DNA from: Adiantum capillus-veneris
Lineage: Eukaryota; Streptophyta; Polypodiopsida; Polypodiales; Pteridaceae
Length of the DNA stretch: 64,000 nucleotides
Assembly: GCA_014529385.2 (NCBI GenBank)
Contig: CM043959.1
Span: forward strand, 50,167,122 to 50,231,121
Direction: 5' to 3'
Positions 22,030 through 33,638 of the stretch are shown piece after piece; positions within the stretch are counted from its first letter, which is position 1; each line of letters opens with the position of its first letter. Under the pieces are notes generated by a model. That model was given only the letters and a program-made list of their open reading frames with translations, was not told the DNA's origin and ran no database searches. A program made the translations under genes and the position numbers.

Positions 22030-23567
22030 TGTTAGAAGCTGGACACACCCCACGGCATCTAACTACTCGGCGGATTATTATTTTTTGTAATTAGTCGTTC
22101 ATTGAGGAAAATCCGGTTTTTCACCTTGTAAATATTGGGACTTACAGAAGTTTCCAGATTATATCCCAGTTTTGATAGTTAGAAGGAGTAGATGGATGAT
22201 TTTGGAACTTTAGGGTTTGAGAAGTTGTAAGGTATATATATCACTTTTTGACCTTAATGAAGGACCTTTTGTCATTTTAAACAAGTTTAAGTTTGTGAGT
22301 GAGCGTACTGTGTACTTGAGAGAGAGTATGAGCTTTGTCTTGACGCTACGTGTGCTACGGTGGTCAGAATCGAGTGCGGAGAAGTGCAGTGTGTTGCCCC
22401 CGACTAGAGCTACGAGCCGATACCAACATTGCGCGCATACGGTCCGGCTTCGGGAGCTTCTTCTACGAGCTTCATCGGTTGTTTGGGTGAGCATACATTG
22501 TCCGATTTTGCATTGCAGCATATCCACACGTTCACATTGAGTAGAACCCCACATTAGGCACTTCAGATTTTGGAAACGAATACCTGCAGATTTTGGCCAG
22601 ACATCCTATGTGTTTCTGCACCGGGTGTTTTGGGTCGTGACTTTGGTTCACAGACCTTAGGGAGAGTGGCCTATAGGTATTCGTAGGGTCTCCTTCAAGT
22701 TCTGTGGTGTTTCCGAAGTGTTTGATAGGTGTTGGCTCTAGCAAGCGTTGTAGGAAGCATCCTCTTTTGTTCTCTTGAAGACTGTGACTTCGACAATTGG
22801 TAGGGGCCTCTGTAGGAACTAGTTAGGAGTCGGTCAAGTTGACACCTTATGCTTGCTTCCACGTGCCTACGGGTTGAGCTTTGTCCTTAGCTGACATTAC
22901 TTGTTAGGTGAGTTCTCGATGTGCTGACGTCCGTCGCGGCGTATCTGTCCAACAGAGATTGTGTGTGTGGTGAAGGTAGTGAATTGATCATAGTGGATTG
23001 CTTGGGCTTGTTTAATGTGTTGCAACGAGTGTGTGAATATGGTTGGGCACAAACGTTGTTTTCCTGTGGATTGTGTTGAGTGTTAAGTATGGAGCCTGAT
23101 TTACCCTTGTAATTTTCTGTGGTAAAAGCGCACATTTGTAAGGCCCCCATTATGAGGAGAAGCCATCGTGTGTGAACGAAAATCACTCACTGGAAACCAA
23201 AATTTTCATGGACAAGAATCAGGGGCAACATTAACGGCCTCGGGGGCGGAGGCCCCCGAGACTTTTTTTTTCGCCGGAATATTCTTTTTCACCGGAATAT
23301 TATGGCCGGACGGCGGCCGGAAAGTGCTCGGAAAACAACCGGTCAGTTGGGCGGTGGCCGGTAGTCAATGGCCGATGGATGGTGGTCGGAAGTCAATGGC
23401 CGGTGGCCGGTGGTCGGAAGTCAATGGCCGATGGCCGAATTCAAAAGCGGACTTGTCTTCTCAAGGGCGGCCACACATGGGCGGATTGGAGGGTCCGATT
23501 TGGACTTATTCGCACAAGGGCGGCTACACATGGCTGTCTCTCATAAGAGAGGGCAGCACTTTTGGCC

Positions 23568-23574
23568 TATAAAA
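23568..23574 (+). promoter_or_regulatory. TATA box in E2 LTR
   Basis: TATAAAA lies about 380 bp before the LTR end, in the expected U3/R position, followed by a leader-like segment. Confidence 0.6.
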
Positions 23575-23774
23575 GGAGGCCATTTCTACACACATTTCAT
23601 AGTGTGAAGTTGATGCAACAAGGTGAGTGTGAGGTGGTGAGAGTGAAGCAAGGCGGGAGCTCCATTAAGGGTATAATCCCTTTGTAAACTACTTTTTGTT
23701 TTGAAGTACTAAAGCCATTGAGTGGCTGCTTTCCCGTGGACGTAGCCCACATTGGGTGAACCACGTATATCGTG

Positions 23775-23778
<4 letters not shown>

Positions 23779-23860
<82 letters not shown>
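23779..23860. repeat. (CT)n microsatellite, about 41 units
   Basis: An uninterrupted CT run inside the LTR, downstream of the TATA box, so it would fall in the transcribed leader. Confidence 0.97.
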
Positions 23861-23863
<3 letters not shown>

Positions 23864-24059
23864 CTATAATCTCGTGTATATAAATCTGTCTCTCTCCATT
23901 AAGTAATCTACTCAATTATCTATTTAGCTACGTCTTATTTCCTAACATTGAGTTTGAAGGTGATCTCTAGTGGAGTGAGGTGTTGTGTATATATTGGTCT
24001 AAAGAGAGGTGGTTGTTTGTGTTCAATGTATGGTCCCCTTTTCCTCTTTCTACCATTTG

Positions 24060-24235
24060 AGTGGACTCAGATACTAGTCACTATGGATGTATGTGTTAAC
24101 GAGTCAACACCCGCTCACTTTTGTGATGAGCAGGGATACGACATAGTTCCTACTCAAATGGTACTCAGCATGGAGGAATCAAACTCTGAAAAGGAACATG
24201 TCAAGGCCAAACTGCTACTCAAGGAAGGAGAATAA
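24060..24235 (+). pseudogene. Fragment of an E2-related gag-pol linker
   Basis: The translation contains MDVCVNESTPAHFCDEQGYD, which aligns with LDVCTITDSPTTKFCDKDGYD of E2 at about 13,685-13,745. It starts shortly after the LTR, so the LTR appears to have landed in, or recombined with, a relative. Confidence 0.65.
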
Positions 24236-24548
24236 TTTATTTATTTTTTTGATAAAGATCATTGTAGATGCTAGCAAAGTATCATATAAAACGAGAAACA
24301 ATTTGAAAAGGAAACAATAAAATCTAGAAATAGAGGGAAAACCCAATTCTTGTTTGATGGTGGATGCAAAAGATTGTGTCAAGAACAAGATAATAGGGAG
24401 ATACCCTGTCTTGAATAACATGGATCAATAGAATAGAACTAGACAAAAACTGAGAAAGTTTGATGAGACCCATGGAAAGGAACCTCTGATGAGTAAAATG
24501 GAACAAAAACCAAAGTATGGGGAGATGAAACAGATCTTAAGAGAGTAG

Positions 24549-24838
24549 ATGGGGACCAAAGGCGAAGCTACAGAGGACTACATGGTCCCAACTTTATCAG
24601 AGGCAATAGAAATTTTCCAAAAAGTACCAAATTTGGCCTATATTATGCTCATAAATATTTCCAAGAAGCTTCTACCTGCATCCAAACCTTTCACCAAGCA
24701 GAGCAGACCAACGTGTTGTGGATGGCCTATCTTGAAGGATATCAAGGGCTCTGCTATGATTTTTTAAATCAGTCTCCATATGAAGTGCTCTATGGCTTCT
24801 ATGCTAGAGTCACTATGAAAATCTCCAAGTGTGTACCG
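24549..24838 (+). pseudogene. Fragment of an E2-related coiled-coil ORF, C-terminal domain
   Basis: EDYMVPTLSEAIEIFQKVPN aligns with VQYMVKTLTGAIKLFTGSPD of the 18.5-22.0 kb ORF. After a frame change the text LCYDFLNQSPYEVLYGFYAR aligns with CAYDMSGQPSNEVIHALYQR. The latter lies beyond the fourth TAG of that ORF, which shows that the region after this TAG is genuine coding sequence. Confidence 0.65.
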
Positions 24839-25124
24839 CGTTTTTTTTCCGCTTTTTTTAGAGAGAAGGTGTAAATTCAATGAGAGAAACAAGAGAGAGG
24901 GGGGGGGGGTTATGTTTAAAGTATTACCACGACTTTATTCGCTGTTATTACCGTTGTTATTACCGCACTCATAACCGTCGTTATATCCAGTGCCCAAATT
25001 TAGCACCTAACCTTTCAAATTTTGGCTTTCCCCCCCCCCCCCCCCTTTCAAATTTTGGTGTTTCCCTCCTCTCAATAAAAATTAAAGAATATTGTATATA
25101 ATTTTCAAATATAAAAAAGAAGAG

Positions 25125-25191
<67 letters not shown>

Positions 25192-25341
25192 AAAGAGGGG
25201 GGAGAAGGAGGCGGGAGATATAAGGCCCGGTTCAGACGCTGCAACGGAAATGCTTCCCACAGGGGCGTCTAAGCTGGGTGGAAAAATCCTTTTTGCTGCT
25301 GCAGGTATCATCTTCCTCCGGCCCCGCCATTTTTCTTCTCG

Positions 25342-25379
<38 letters not shown>

Positions 25380-25419
25380 TTCAGAAGAGTTGTTGGCCTC
25401 TCTTCACCTCTCTCTCTTT
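24839..25419. repeat. Simple-sequence-rich spacer
   Basis: Contains a C run at 25,030-25,045, a (GA)n run at about 25,131-25,187, and an uninterrupted run of 36 C at 25,344-25,379. I see no gene. ORFs here are repeats read as protein. Confidence 0.9.
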
Positions 25420-26441
25420 TTAGCTCTTCTTCCTCCAACACCGTTCAAACGTGGCGGCAGTAGACCTACAGAAAGCCTTTCTTCCTCCAGCCTCGTCTAA
25501 ACCCATCATAAGATTACCCTTGGTTACAACTAAAATAATCATTGTCAATTGATTAACATAATTGAGCATATTCTCAAAATCTAAAGAGAGGAAGAGGAGG
25601 GAGAGAGAGAAATGGAGTTGTCGTTTGTGGATGCATGCCAGCTTCATCATCTTCGAGTTCGTCATCCTCCATCTCATCATCTTCATCATCATGACAATCA
25701 TCCTTGCTAAGACTTGCTGTCTTGCCGGACTTGATTCATCAACCTCCCTCTCCTCTGTTTCCACCTCATCCAAAGTCAGAGGTGGAAGAGGGTCGAAGAT
25801 AGTCTCGACTTCATTAGTGGAAAAAATGGTTCTCCCCCAAGGTGTTATAGGAATTACGAACCAAAGTTTTGGTTGGTGGATTTTTGGGATATAGATGACC
25901 TATAAAATAGAATCTCAAAGTGAGTAACATTGGTATAACTAAAGCTACAACAAGTAAATAAGAATAAAAGAGGTACATGTCACTCACCTGCTCATAATTG
26001 CGCGGTAAAACTATATTGTCATACCTCCCTGTGTGATGCACACTAGAGTCCACCATGTAGAGGCCATTCTCATGTCGTCTAGACACATTTGCAAACCACT
26101 TACACTCAAAGATGAAGCTATGAAAGGTTCTAAAATTAACCTCTAGTATCCTTTCAATAGTTCAGTAGTACCTGGCTTCATCACCGTCTGTGTCAAAGTT
26201 ACCCATGATGGCACAATCCATGGTGGTTCTACGCTCGTCAATGTGGCGGTACGAAAGTGATGACCCTTTGATCACATAGAGTTAAAGGAAAGGCACTACA
26301 AAATAGAAAAATATATTAATTTATCAAATACATATTTAAGATAATTTCAAGAAATATCGAGACAATATGGTTTAGGTATATGACTACTCTACCTTTGGTA
26401 CACAGCCTCGTGCATACTCCCATTCTTTGTTGGTGGTCTTC
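25420..26441 (-). pseudogene. CACTA (En/Spm) transposase 3' part, DUF4216-like
   Basis: On the minus strand the text HIDERRTTMDCAIMGNFDTD, TIERILEV, FIFECKWFANV and YEQ-VIYIPK matches the DUF4216 region of plant TNP2-type transposases. A TGA interrupts it near 26,165. A clear intron with GTGAGT donor and TTTATAG acceptor splits the last motif at about 25,900-25,990. The upstream part of the gene continues beyond E3 at 40,064. The protein would cut and move CACTA elements. This copy is dead. Confidence 0.7.
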
Positions 26442-27111
<670 letters not shown>

Positions 27112-27126
27112 TTGCCCCCCTTCCTG
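27112..27126 (-). promoter_or_regulatory. E3 polypurine tract
   Basis: On the minus strand a purine run (GGAAGGGGGGCAA) directly precedes the LTR start TGTTAAC, as expected for the plus-strand primer. Confidence 0.85.
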
Positions 27127-28347
27127 ATGTAGATTCTGTCCTCGGAAGCTATTGAGTTGAAGCTTGGTATGTCCATGTTGTAGAGCATCTAGATTTGAAT
27201 CTGCAAGGCAAAGTCACTGTTTTAGCAAGCGGAATTATATTGCCATAAATCATGAGGGGAATGTAAAGTACATGTGGAAATGAGTAAATGCAAGATTTAT
27301 GAAATGTTGGACTGCCATTAAGGACAAATAAATTGCACTTTGAGTAAATTAATTAATCAAGAGTTTTGAGCTTATGGGTGAGTCTATCGATTAGTTAGCT
27401 ATGACTAAGGTTAAAACAACTACTCTAGTACTAGCTAAGCTAAGAAGATTATCTAAATGCAAGATTCCCTAATTATGCTTTTCAGCTTTGATTAGCCAAC
27501 TCGGTCTCACAACTGCAAACAAAAGCTTCAAATGTTAACTGTAAGCTCAATGGAAGTCTTTTAATTTTTTTTTAATTTTTTATTTTTCTTAATACTTTTT
27601 TACTTTGGGTCACAATCATGTGACGTGTGTGCTTATTTTGTATGTCCGGGGTTTTTTGTTTCTCAAGGAAAAGCGCCCACACTGGGAACCTCTAGGGCTC
27701 TAGTACCATAGACAATAGATGTGAGTGAAGTACCAATTCAAGCCAGGATTTCTCTTCCAGCGTAAGATTTTTCATTTGTGGCACTTATGTTTTTTTTTTT
27801 TTTTTTTTTTTGCTTCCATTTCCTTGGTATTCGCACTAGTGTTTTTTGTTGTTTGAGTGAGCAAGCCTTTCTCAGCCTAAAACATTCCTAAGGTCTCAAA
27901 TACTCGGATAATTTTATTAGCTAGGCCTAGTGGTCAAGTAAATGAGTTAACCTAAAGTCACGGTCTCCTAATATCCAGGCTCATCCATAAGATTAAACTG
28001 GAGTTCAATCAACTTAAGCAAAGACAAATTTATACATCTATAATGGCAGATAACATCATAACTATTGCACTCAAACAAAGAATGAAAAATCATTATTAGC
28101 AATTACACATATCCACCAACATGAATCATGGAAAGTAGTACACCTGGAGGTATGGAGTGGCTCATTTCGTTGAAGCAGATGTCCTCAGCCATGTGGATGG
28201 AGATCCATATAAGTCCTACCTAACACATCCAAAAACAGGCACTATACCTCTAGAAGGCATGTCAGTGTGAAAAAATAAAACTCCTAAAAAACAAACTCAA
28301 AACACAATCTAGACCCCTAACCTACCTATCTGTCACCCCTTTTAGAA
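27127..28347 (-). other. E3 non-coding region before the polypurine tract
   Basis: About 1.2 kb of AT-rich sequence with T runs (for example near 27,790-27,810). I see no gene or repeat of note. Confidence 0.5.
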
Positions 28348-28770
28348 TCAAGGAAAGAGGATATTATATAAACCAGGTGGCCACCCTAAGGCTAGGCCTC
28401 TATCCTCATCATCTAAATAAATAAAATCGTCGTCCGTGAGGCCATAGTCTTCCTCGGTCTCTATTAGTTCCTCATTATCATCCTCTTGTGCAAGCATGCT
28501 AATCAAGAACCTCGCGATGCGTGGATACTCATCTTGTGCAAAAGAATAAGCATGTGCCATTGGAGACACATTCGCTACTGGGTAGGGATCACTAGTTAGC
28601 CATAGACGTATCAGCCATTCTAACTCCTCAAAATTTCTCTCACATGCAAGGCTCTCTATCAAATCCCATTCGCAAGAAAGTATAGGGTAGCATACGTAGA
28701 ACACATGAGGAAAAGACAAAGGGTACCTTTCATCAAAAATAGAAGTGCATGCCTCTGGTGAAGTAGCCAT
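28348..28770 (-). CDS. E3 small acidic ORF of unknown function
   Basis: 140 codons from ATG 28,770 (MATSPEACTSIFDERYPL), preceded in frame by a TTG that is less likely as a start. The C-terminal third is strongly acidic (EEDYGLTDDDFIYLDDEDRG), after a hydrophobic, aromatic middle (FYVCYPILSCEWDLIESLAC). No membrane segment or known domain is evident. It lies between the W-x-P-K module and the 3' LTR, the place where E2 has its coiled-coil ORF, but I see no sequence similarity between them. Being intact in an element with other damage suggests recent function, but its short length makes this weak. Confidence 0.5.
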   Translation of the reverse strand: MATSPEACTSIFDERYPLSFPHVFYVCYPILSCEWDLIESLACERNFEELEWLIRLWLTSDPYPVANVSPMAHAYSFAQDEYPRIARFLISMLAQEDDNEELIETEEDYGLTDDDFIYLDDEDRGLALGWPPGLYNILFP

Positions 28771-29050
28771 TTCTGACAAGACAGATAGATTTGGTTAGGC
28801 CTTTAAAACATAAGAGTTGTTTTTGTGTGTTTCTTGAATTGACACGGTGAATTTGGACTTATATGTAAGATCTGATAGGGTGCTCTCTCGTTGCTAGTCG
28901 CTCTTGCTCTTTACTATTTTTGTTTTTTGTGAGTATAAGGCTATATATATACATTCCCTAAGATTGGAATTGAGAGGTCAGGGAGGAAGGTTGAGAGGGG
29001 AGCAAGTGAATGATTGAGGTTAGCAAACACTCCCCCCTTCCTTGGGTAGA

Positions 29051-30244
29051 TCATACCTTTTGGAAGGAGGTCGTCACCTTTTGAAACCAATTGTTCCAAG
29101 TTGTTATGGGTGAAGGTTTTAACCAATAGTTTTCGACCGCCCTATGCGTTTCATCTAGTTGCAAGGGTGGTAAGGTACTCTCCCATGATTTTATTGGCAA
29201 CGTTGTTGTAGATGGTGAGCTTACCCCGGGAGGTGCAAACTCTTTCGTGCTTGTATGGATATGTACAGTGGTAGGTGGAGGTTGTGTCGAAGCTTCTATT
29301 TGCATATAGGAACTACATGAAGAGCAAGAAGCTTCATTTGATTTCCCTGTTCCTGAGCTAGGTGGAACAAATCGTTCTTTCTTTGGTACCCAAACTAGCT
29401 CTAGATCGGGTGTGTAACATTCCATGATTTTTTCTTTTCCGCGATTTTCAATTTGTTTTGGAGCCACAGGATTGGGTTTACATGGGCCAGGTGACAGGTA
29501 AGAGTACACTTTACGTTTGGGCACCCAGATTTGATCATTTCCTTCATAGTATCCTTGGGCTTCCAATAGTCGTTTAGGAATCCAACGCAACATTTCTTTA
29601 CATTTCTTGGAGTGAGTGGGACGGTTCTTACTAGGTTTCCGTTTTTTTGCATCAACCATGCTCACTATAGAGGCTTGAGGGACCCACTTGTATGTTTTCT
29701 GTGTTATATTAGGATGGTTCTTGTGTGTCTCAAGCTTTCTTTCAACTACATCAATTGAAGCTCTAGAGAGTTGGGCTATGGGGACGTATGGTTCAACCTC
29801 CTGGACATGCAATGTCTTGGGTTTTATTTCCTTAGGCAATATCTCAGGGACTATGGCTTGAGTGGTAGGGCTAAGAGTTGGTTTTTGCGTTGTAACACCC
29901 CCAGTCCCCCAATCAATAGTGCATTTGGTGGATATCATCCACGTGCGGCCTAGGTTTATATTACCCTCCATAGTTCCAGTAGGCATGACCAAAAAGTCTT
30001 GAGCTACAATCCCATTGTCATAATTGACCGAAGTGTGCCAGATTCCAAAAACCGTAGTTTTTTTCTTGTTGACACCCTTGATTTGGATAATACTCTCAGA
30101 TAGAGGTGGATTCCCTAACTGACACCACACCCCATAGGATAGCAGATTATATTTAGCACCCATGTCCAATAAGGCGTTATATAGCACTTTTCCATAGGCA
30201 CTATTTAACTCAATAGGGTATCGTAGAGGTGTTTCAGAGTCCAA
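29051..30244 (-). CDS. E3 second retropepsin-like domain and W-x-P-K module
   Basis: 397 codons overlapping the end of the pol ORF by 40 bp in another frame. There is no ATG at the start (TTG), so translation probably comes from pol by frameshift, or an indel separates them: in E2 the same join is in frame. Residues about 1-110 resemble a retropepsin: LLDMGAKYNLLS holds the catalytic-type Asp but Met in place of Ser/Thr, and INLGRTW matches the second strand motif. After this come YKWVPQ, LRWIPKR, QIWVPKR and LVWVPKK at about residues 190, 222, 240 and 287, in a basic, proline-rich chain. Function unknown. The layout is shared with E2. Confidence 0.8.
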   Translation of the reverse strand: MDSETPLRYPIELNSAYGKVLYNALLDMGAKYNLLSYGVWCQLGNPPLSESIIQIKGVNKKKTTVFGIWHTSVNYDNGIVAQDFLVMPTGTMEGNINLGRTWMISTKCTIDWGTGGVTTQKPTLSPTTQAIVPEILPKEIKPKTLHVQEVEPYVPIAQLSRASIDVVERKLETHKNHPNITQKTYKWVPQASIVSMVDAKKRKPSKNRPTHSKKCKEMLRWIPKRLLEAQGYYEGNDQIWVPKRKVYSYLSPGPCKPNPVAPKQIENRGKEKIMECYTPDLELVWVPKKERFVPPSSGTGKSNEASCSSCSSYMQIEASTQPPPTTVHIHTSTKEFAPPGVSSPSTTTLPIKSWESTLPPLQLDETHRAVENYWLKPSPITTWNNWFQKVTTSFQKV

Positions 30245-33200
30245 CCCATCCTCTTCGATAATGCATTTGTGACCCCAAGGTTAGCCTCTCGTTTTTGTCT
30301 TATACGTTGTTGTCGCTCCTTAGCCTCAGCTTGAGCTTGTATCTTGTTTAACTCGGTTCGTGCTTTGGCGGCCTTCTTTTGATGAATGGCCCGTAGTTGT
30401 TCCTGGCTTAAAGGATCATAATATCTTTTGAATTTACTCCCATTGAGGAATCCAATGGTTTCAACTCCATCAAGAGTTTCCACACGAAGGGTACCTTGTG
30501 GGGTAATTTCACATACTCTATATGGTCCTTTACCAGCATATTTCAACTTTTTCTTCTCTTTACGTACTCCATACATAAGGACTTTATCACCAACTTTGAT
30601 GTCCTTGTCCTTCACATGGCGATCAAACCACTTCTTTTTCCTATCCTTTTCCACAAGAGCATTTTGCACAGCCAACTGTCTCTCTTCGTCTAGTTTTTCT
30701 AAGATATACAAACGCTCGGTTAAGGGGTTACCATTCCATCCTTCTTGCGAAGCTACCCTAAGACTAGGAATGACAAACTCCCAAGGCATAACCGCTTCTT
30801 GGCCGTATACCATTTTGAATGGCGTACAATTAATAGCCACTTTATAAGCAGTACGATAAGCCCATAGAGCAGATGTCAACTTCAAATCCCAATCAGTGCG
30901 ATGAGCTTCTACCGTCTTGGTTAAAATAGAGATTAGAGTCTTGTTGGTGCTTTCGGCTTGTCCATTAGCTTGCGGGTAATAAGGTGTAGACTTATGGTGG
31001 GATATCATAAAGGTCGTGGTAAGCTCTCTTATTACCTCATTTATAAAATGGGTACCATTATCACTAACAATTTCAAAAGGGCAACCAAATCTTGTGATAA
31101 TGTTCTCAACAAGAAACTTAGCTATTGTCCTCGCGTCAGCTTTTTGTGAAGCCTTAGCTTCAGCCCACTTTGTTACATAGTCCGTAGCAACTAGAATATA
31201 TCGAGATTGAGTGTTGCGAGCTGCGGGACTAATTGGACCTACAAAGTCTAAGCCCCATTTTTCAAATGGTTGGGTTACTTTAATAGGATGTAAGGGCATT
31301 CTGTCTTTGCGCTGTGTGGTCTTGTAACATTGGCACTCATCACACCCTTTTGCAAAAAGTGATGCATCCTTAAATAAAGTTGGCCACCAATAGCCTGATT
31401 GCAGCACTTTTCTAGCAGTCAGGTCTTCTGAAAAATGTCCTCCTGCTATGCCCATATGTGCTTCTTGCAAGATATACAAATATTCATCCTCGCAGGCACA
31501 ACGCCTAAGAATATCATCCTTACCTAATCTATACAGAGTTCCGGCAATCAAACAATAGGGTTCACATTCTTTTACTAGCCTTCGAGCGATATCCTTACGA
31601 AGTTCCTTGGGTGGAAAACCATTAACTAAAAAGTTAACAATGTTCTCACTCCATTCAAGCATAGTCTCAACTATGAATAGGGAAGTATCGGGTAATTTAT
31701 CATCAACTCCTGTAGGGGCTTCACCATTGGGTATGCGAGACAAATGATCAGCCATGACGTGCCTTTTACCGGGTCTCACTACAATCGTGAAATCAAACTC
31801 CAGAAGAATTAACAACCATCGTGTGATTCTTCCTGTGGAGCATGGCTTGTTTACCAGATACAGCAACGCTTGATGGTCCACATAAAATACAAACTTGTTT
31901 GCCAGAAGGTAGTAGCGAAATTTCTTTACTGCATAAACCATTGCCAAACCTTCTCGCTCTGTAGTGGTGTAGGTCCTTTCAGCATCGTTCAATTGACGGC
32001 TTGCAAAGCTAATGGGATAGTCGAATTTATGTTCTCCTGGTTGAGTGAGAACACACCCGATAGCAAAGTTTGATGCATCAATATGCACATGGAAAATGAC
32101 ATCCCAGTTAGGTGTCCTTAAAATCGGAGCACTTGCTAGTGTTTTCTTCAATTGTTCATAGGCCTGGTCACACTCTTCAGTCCATTTAAATTCAATGAGA
32201 AGCTTGTACAAAGGACGTGCTATCTCAGCGAAAAATAAAATAAACCATCGATAATAACCCACGTGTCCCATGAACCTTTGAACTCCCTTGTAATTGTTTG
32301 GTGGTGGTAACTCTAGAATCACTTTAATTTTGCTCTCATCGGTTGAGATACCATTCTTGGATACTATATGCCCTAAAATAACTCCATGCTTGACCCAAAA
32401 TTGGCATTTGAACGGGTTCAATGAGATACGATATAACCTACACTTTTCAAACACCTTCCGCAAACATGATAGATGTTCTTTCCAAGAAGAGTAAACACAA
32501 AGGTCGTCTAAGAAAGCTTCACAAAACTCTCTCAAATATTCTTTAAAAGCAGTGTTTATTAATCGTTGGAATGTAGCAGGGGCATTTGTTAAGCCAAAAG
32601 CCATCACACGAAATGCAAACACGCCAAATTCTGTGATGAAGGCAGTTTTAGCTTGGTCCTCTAGCGCTATCATGATTTGGTTGTAGCCTGAGTACCCATC
32701 TAGAAAGCTATAAGCTTCCTTGCCTGCAACTCTTTCGAGTACATGTTCGGAATATGGTAGGGGGTAATGGTCTCTTCTAGTAGCTGCATTAACTTTTTTG
32801 AGGTCCACGCACACCCTGAGTTTCCCATTCTTTTTTGGCACGATAACTATTGGAGACACCCATTCAGAGTGTTCAATAGGATATATGAACCCACATTTGA
32901 TAAGCTTTTCTAGTTCTTCTTGAATGATCTTTGCGTACTTAGGATTCATCGAGTAGGGTCTTTGTTGTACGGGCTTCGCAGTGCTAATCATAGGGATTGT
33001 ATGTTGGACCACAGAAGGTGGAACACCTTTCATATCATGGTATGTCCAAGCGAATACGTCCTTGAATTCCTTGAGAAGCTCTTTGAGGACCGCCTCTTCA
33101 ACTTCTGTGAGGTCTTGGGCAATAAAAACAGGTTTTGATTCTTCACCGGGGTCAGCTAATTCTATTTCTTTAACTATTTCCGGACCATCATAGATTCCAT

Positions 33201-33492
33201 TATTCCCATCGATAGGTATTCTTTGGGCTTTTGTGTACACAACCTTTGCTTCCCCTGTGGTGTAAGATTTGAAATGTTCTGGTGCAGGATGCAAGTCTGT
33301 GGATTTTGGTTGTGCTTTGGTTTGTGCTTCCATTTCTGCTTTCTTGTGTTGTCGAGCTAAATCTTGGTTTTGATGCCTCCTTGCAGTGCGGCTCAACTTT
33401 GGCTTGTCTATGATCTCTAATTGGGCTATGTCATGGGGTCGTGGTCTACACCACATAACATTTTGGAGATATTCACCCCAATTGTCTACCAA
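30205..33492 (-). CDS. E3 pol: reverse transcriptase, RNase H, integrase
   Basis: 1095 codons without a stop, and open further upstream (K/R-rich text to about 33,620), so it was part of a gag-pol polyprotein and needs no start of its own. Reverse transcriptase is at about residues 170-345 (VPKKNGKLRVCVDLKKVN, FGLTNAPATFQ, FLDDLCVYS with the DD pair). RNase H follows (HVHIDASNFAIG, TTTEREGLA, FYVDHQALL). The integrase has an HHCC finger (GGHFSEDLTARK, CDECQCYK) and a core with GLDFVG, VSDNGTHF and GQAEST, so all three acidic residues are present. The C-terminal domain holds WFDRHV and GKGPYRV. There is one RNase H only, unlike E1 and E5. The product would copy element RNA into DNA and insert it. 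Confidence 0.95.
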   Translation of the reverse strand: MVDNWGEYLQNVMWCRPRPHDIAQLEIIDKPKLSRTARRHQNQDLARQHKKAEMEAQTKAQPKSTDLHPAPEHFKSYTTGEAKVVYTKAQRIPIDGNNGIYDGPEIVKEIELADPGEESKPVFIAQDLTEVEEAVLKELLKEFKDVFAWTYHDMKGVPPSVVQHTIPMISTAKPVQQRPYSMNPKYAKIIQEELEKLIKCGFIYPIEHSEWVSPIVIVPKKNGKLRVCVDLKKVNAATRRDHYPLPYSEHVLERVAGKEAYSFLDGYSGYNQIMIALEDQAKTAFITEFGVFAFRVMAFGLTNAPATFQRLINTAFKEYLREFCEAFLDDLCVYSSWKEHLSCLRKVFEKCRLYRISLNPFKCQFWVKHGVILGHIVSKNGISTDESKIKVILELPPPNNYKGVQRFMGHVGYYRWFILFFAEIARPLYKLLIEFKWTEECDQAYEQLKKTLASAPILRTPNWDVIFHVHIDASNFAIGCVLTQPGEHKFDYPISFASRQLNDAERTYTTTEREGLAMVYAVKKFRYYLLANKFVFYVDHQALLYLVNKPCSTGRITRWLLILLEFDFTIVVRPGKRHVMADHLSRIPNGEAPTGVDDKLPDTSLFIVETMLEWSENIVNFLVNGFPPKELRKDIARRLVKECEPYCLIAGTLYRLGKDDILRRCACEDEYLYILQEAHMGIAGGHFSEDLTARKVLQSGYWWPTLFKDASLFAKGCDECQCYKTTQRKDRMPLHPIKVTQPFEKWGLDFVGPISPAARNTQSRYILVATDYVTKWAEAKASQKADARTIAKFLVENIITRFGCPFEIVSDNGTHFINEVIRELTTTFMISHHKSTPYYPQANGQAESTNKTLISILTKTVEAHRTDWDLKLTSALWAYRTAYKVAINCTPFKMVYGQEAVMPWEFVIPSLRVASQEGWNGNPLTERLYILEKLDEERQLAVQNALVEKDRKKKWFDRHVKDKDIKVGDKVLMYGVRKEKKKLKYAGKGPYRVCEITPQGTLRVETLDGVETIGFLNGSKFKRYYDPLSQEQLRAIHQKKAAKARTELNKIQAQAEAKERQQRIRQKREANLGVTNALSKRMGWTLKHLYDTLLS

Positions 33493-33638
33493 TTTTCGAT
33501 GAGCATCACATGCCCCTATATAACTGAGCCATTCTGCTGAGGATCTCTTCTTTTTTATCCTAGCACGTACATTGGCTCGATATCGACGCCTCTTAAGGTT
33601 TTTCTTTTTCTTATTTGAGACCTGCTTTTGATTTGCAT

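Larger units (their letters stand above)
9134..23947 (+). mobile_element. E2: Athila-like non-autonomous LTR retroelement, or two related ones
   Basis: The region reads gag, protease, integrase C-terminal remnant, second protease, W-x-P-K module, hairpin/polypurine tract, non-coding stretch with palindrome array, coiled-coil ORF, hairpin/polypurine tract, LTR. Relatives of both the gag-pol linker and the coiled-coil ORF lie next to each other at 24.06-24.84 kb, which favours one family. The internal polypurine tract at 15,893 favours two elements. No 5' LTR is in the window, so the left end is truncated or unrecognised. Confidence 0.5.
22030..23947 (+). repeat. E2 3' LTR
   Basis: The LTR starts TGTTAG directly after the polypurine tract and ends CTAACA, so the ends are inverted. 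It holds a TATA box at 23,568 (TATAAAA), a GC-rich minisatellite at about 23,340-23,430 built on GGTGGTCGGAAGTCAATGG, and a long CT run near the 3' end. No second copy is in the window. The right flank is a fragment of a related element. Confidence 0.82.

Noticed and set aside
28941-29126. 61-codon minus-strand ORF before the E3 acidic ORF
   Set aside because: It overlaps the end of the W-x-P-K ORF in another frame and has no recognisable feature.
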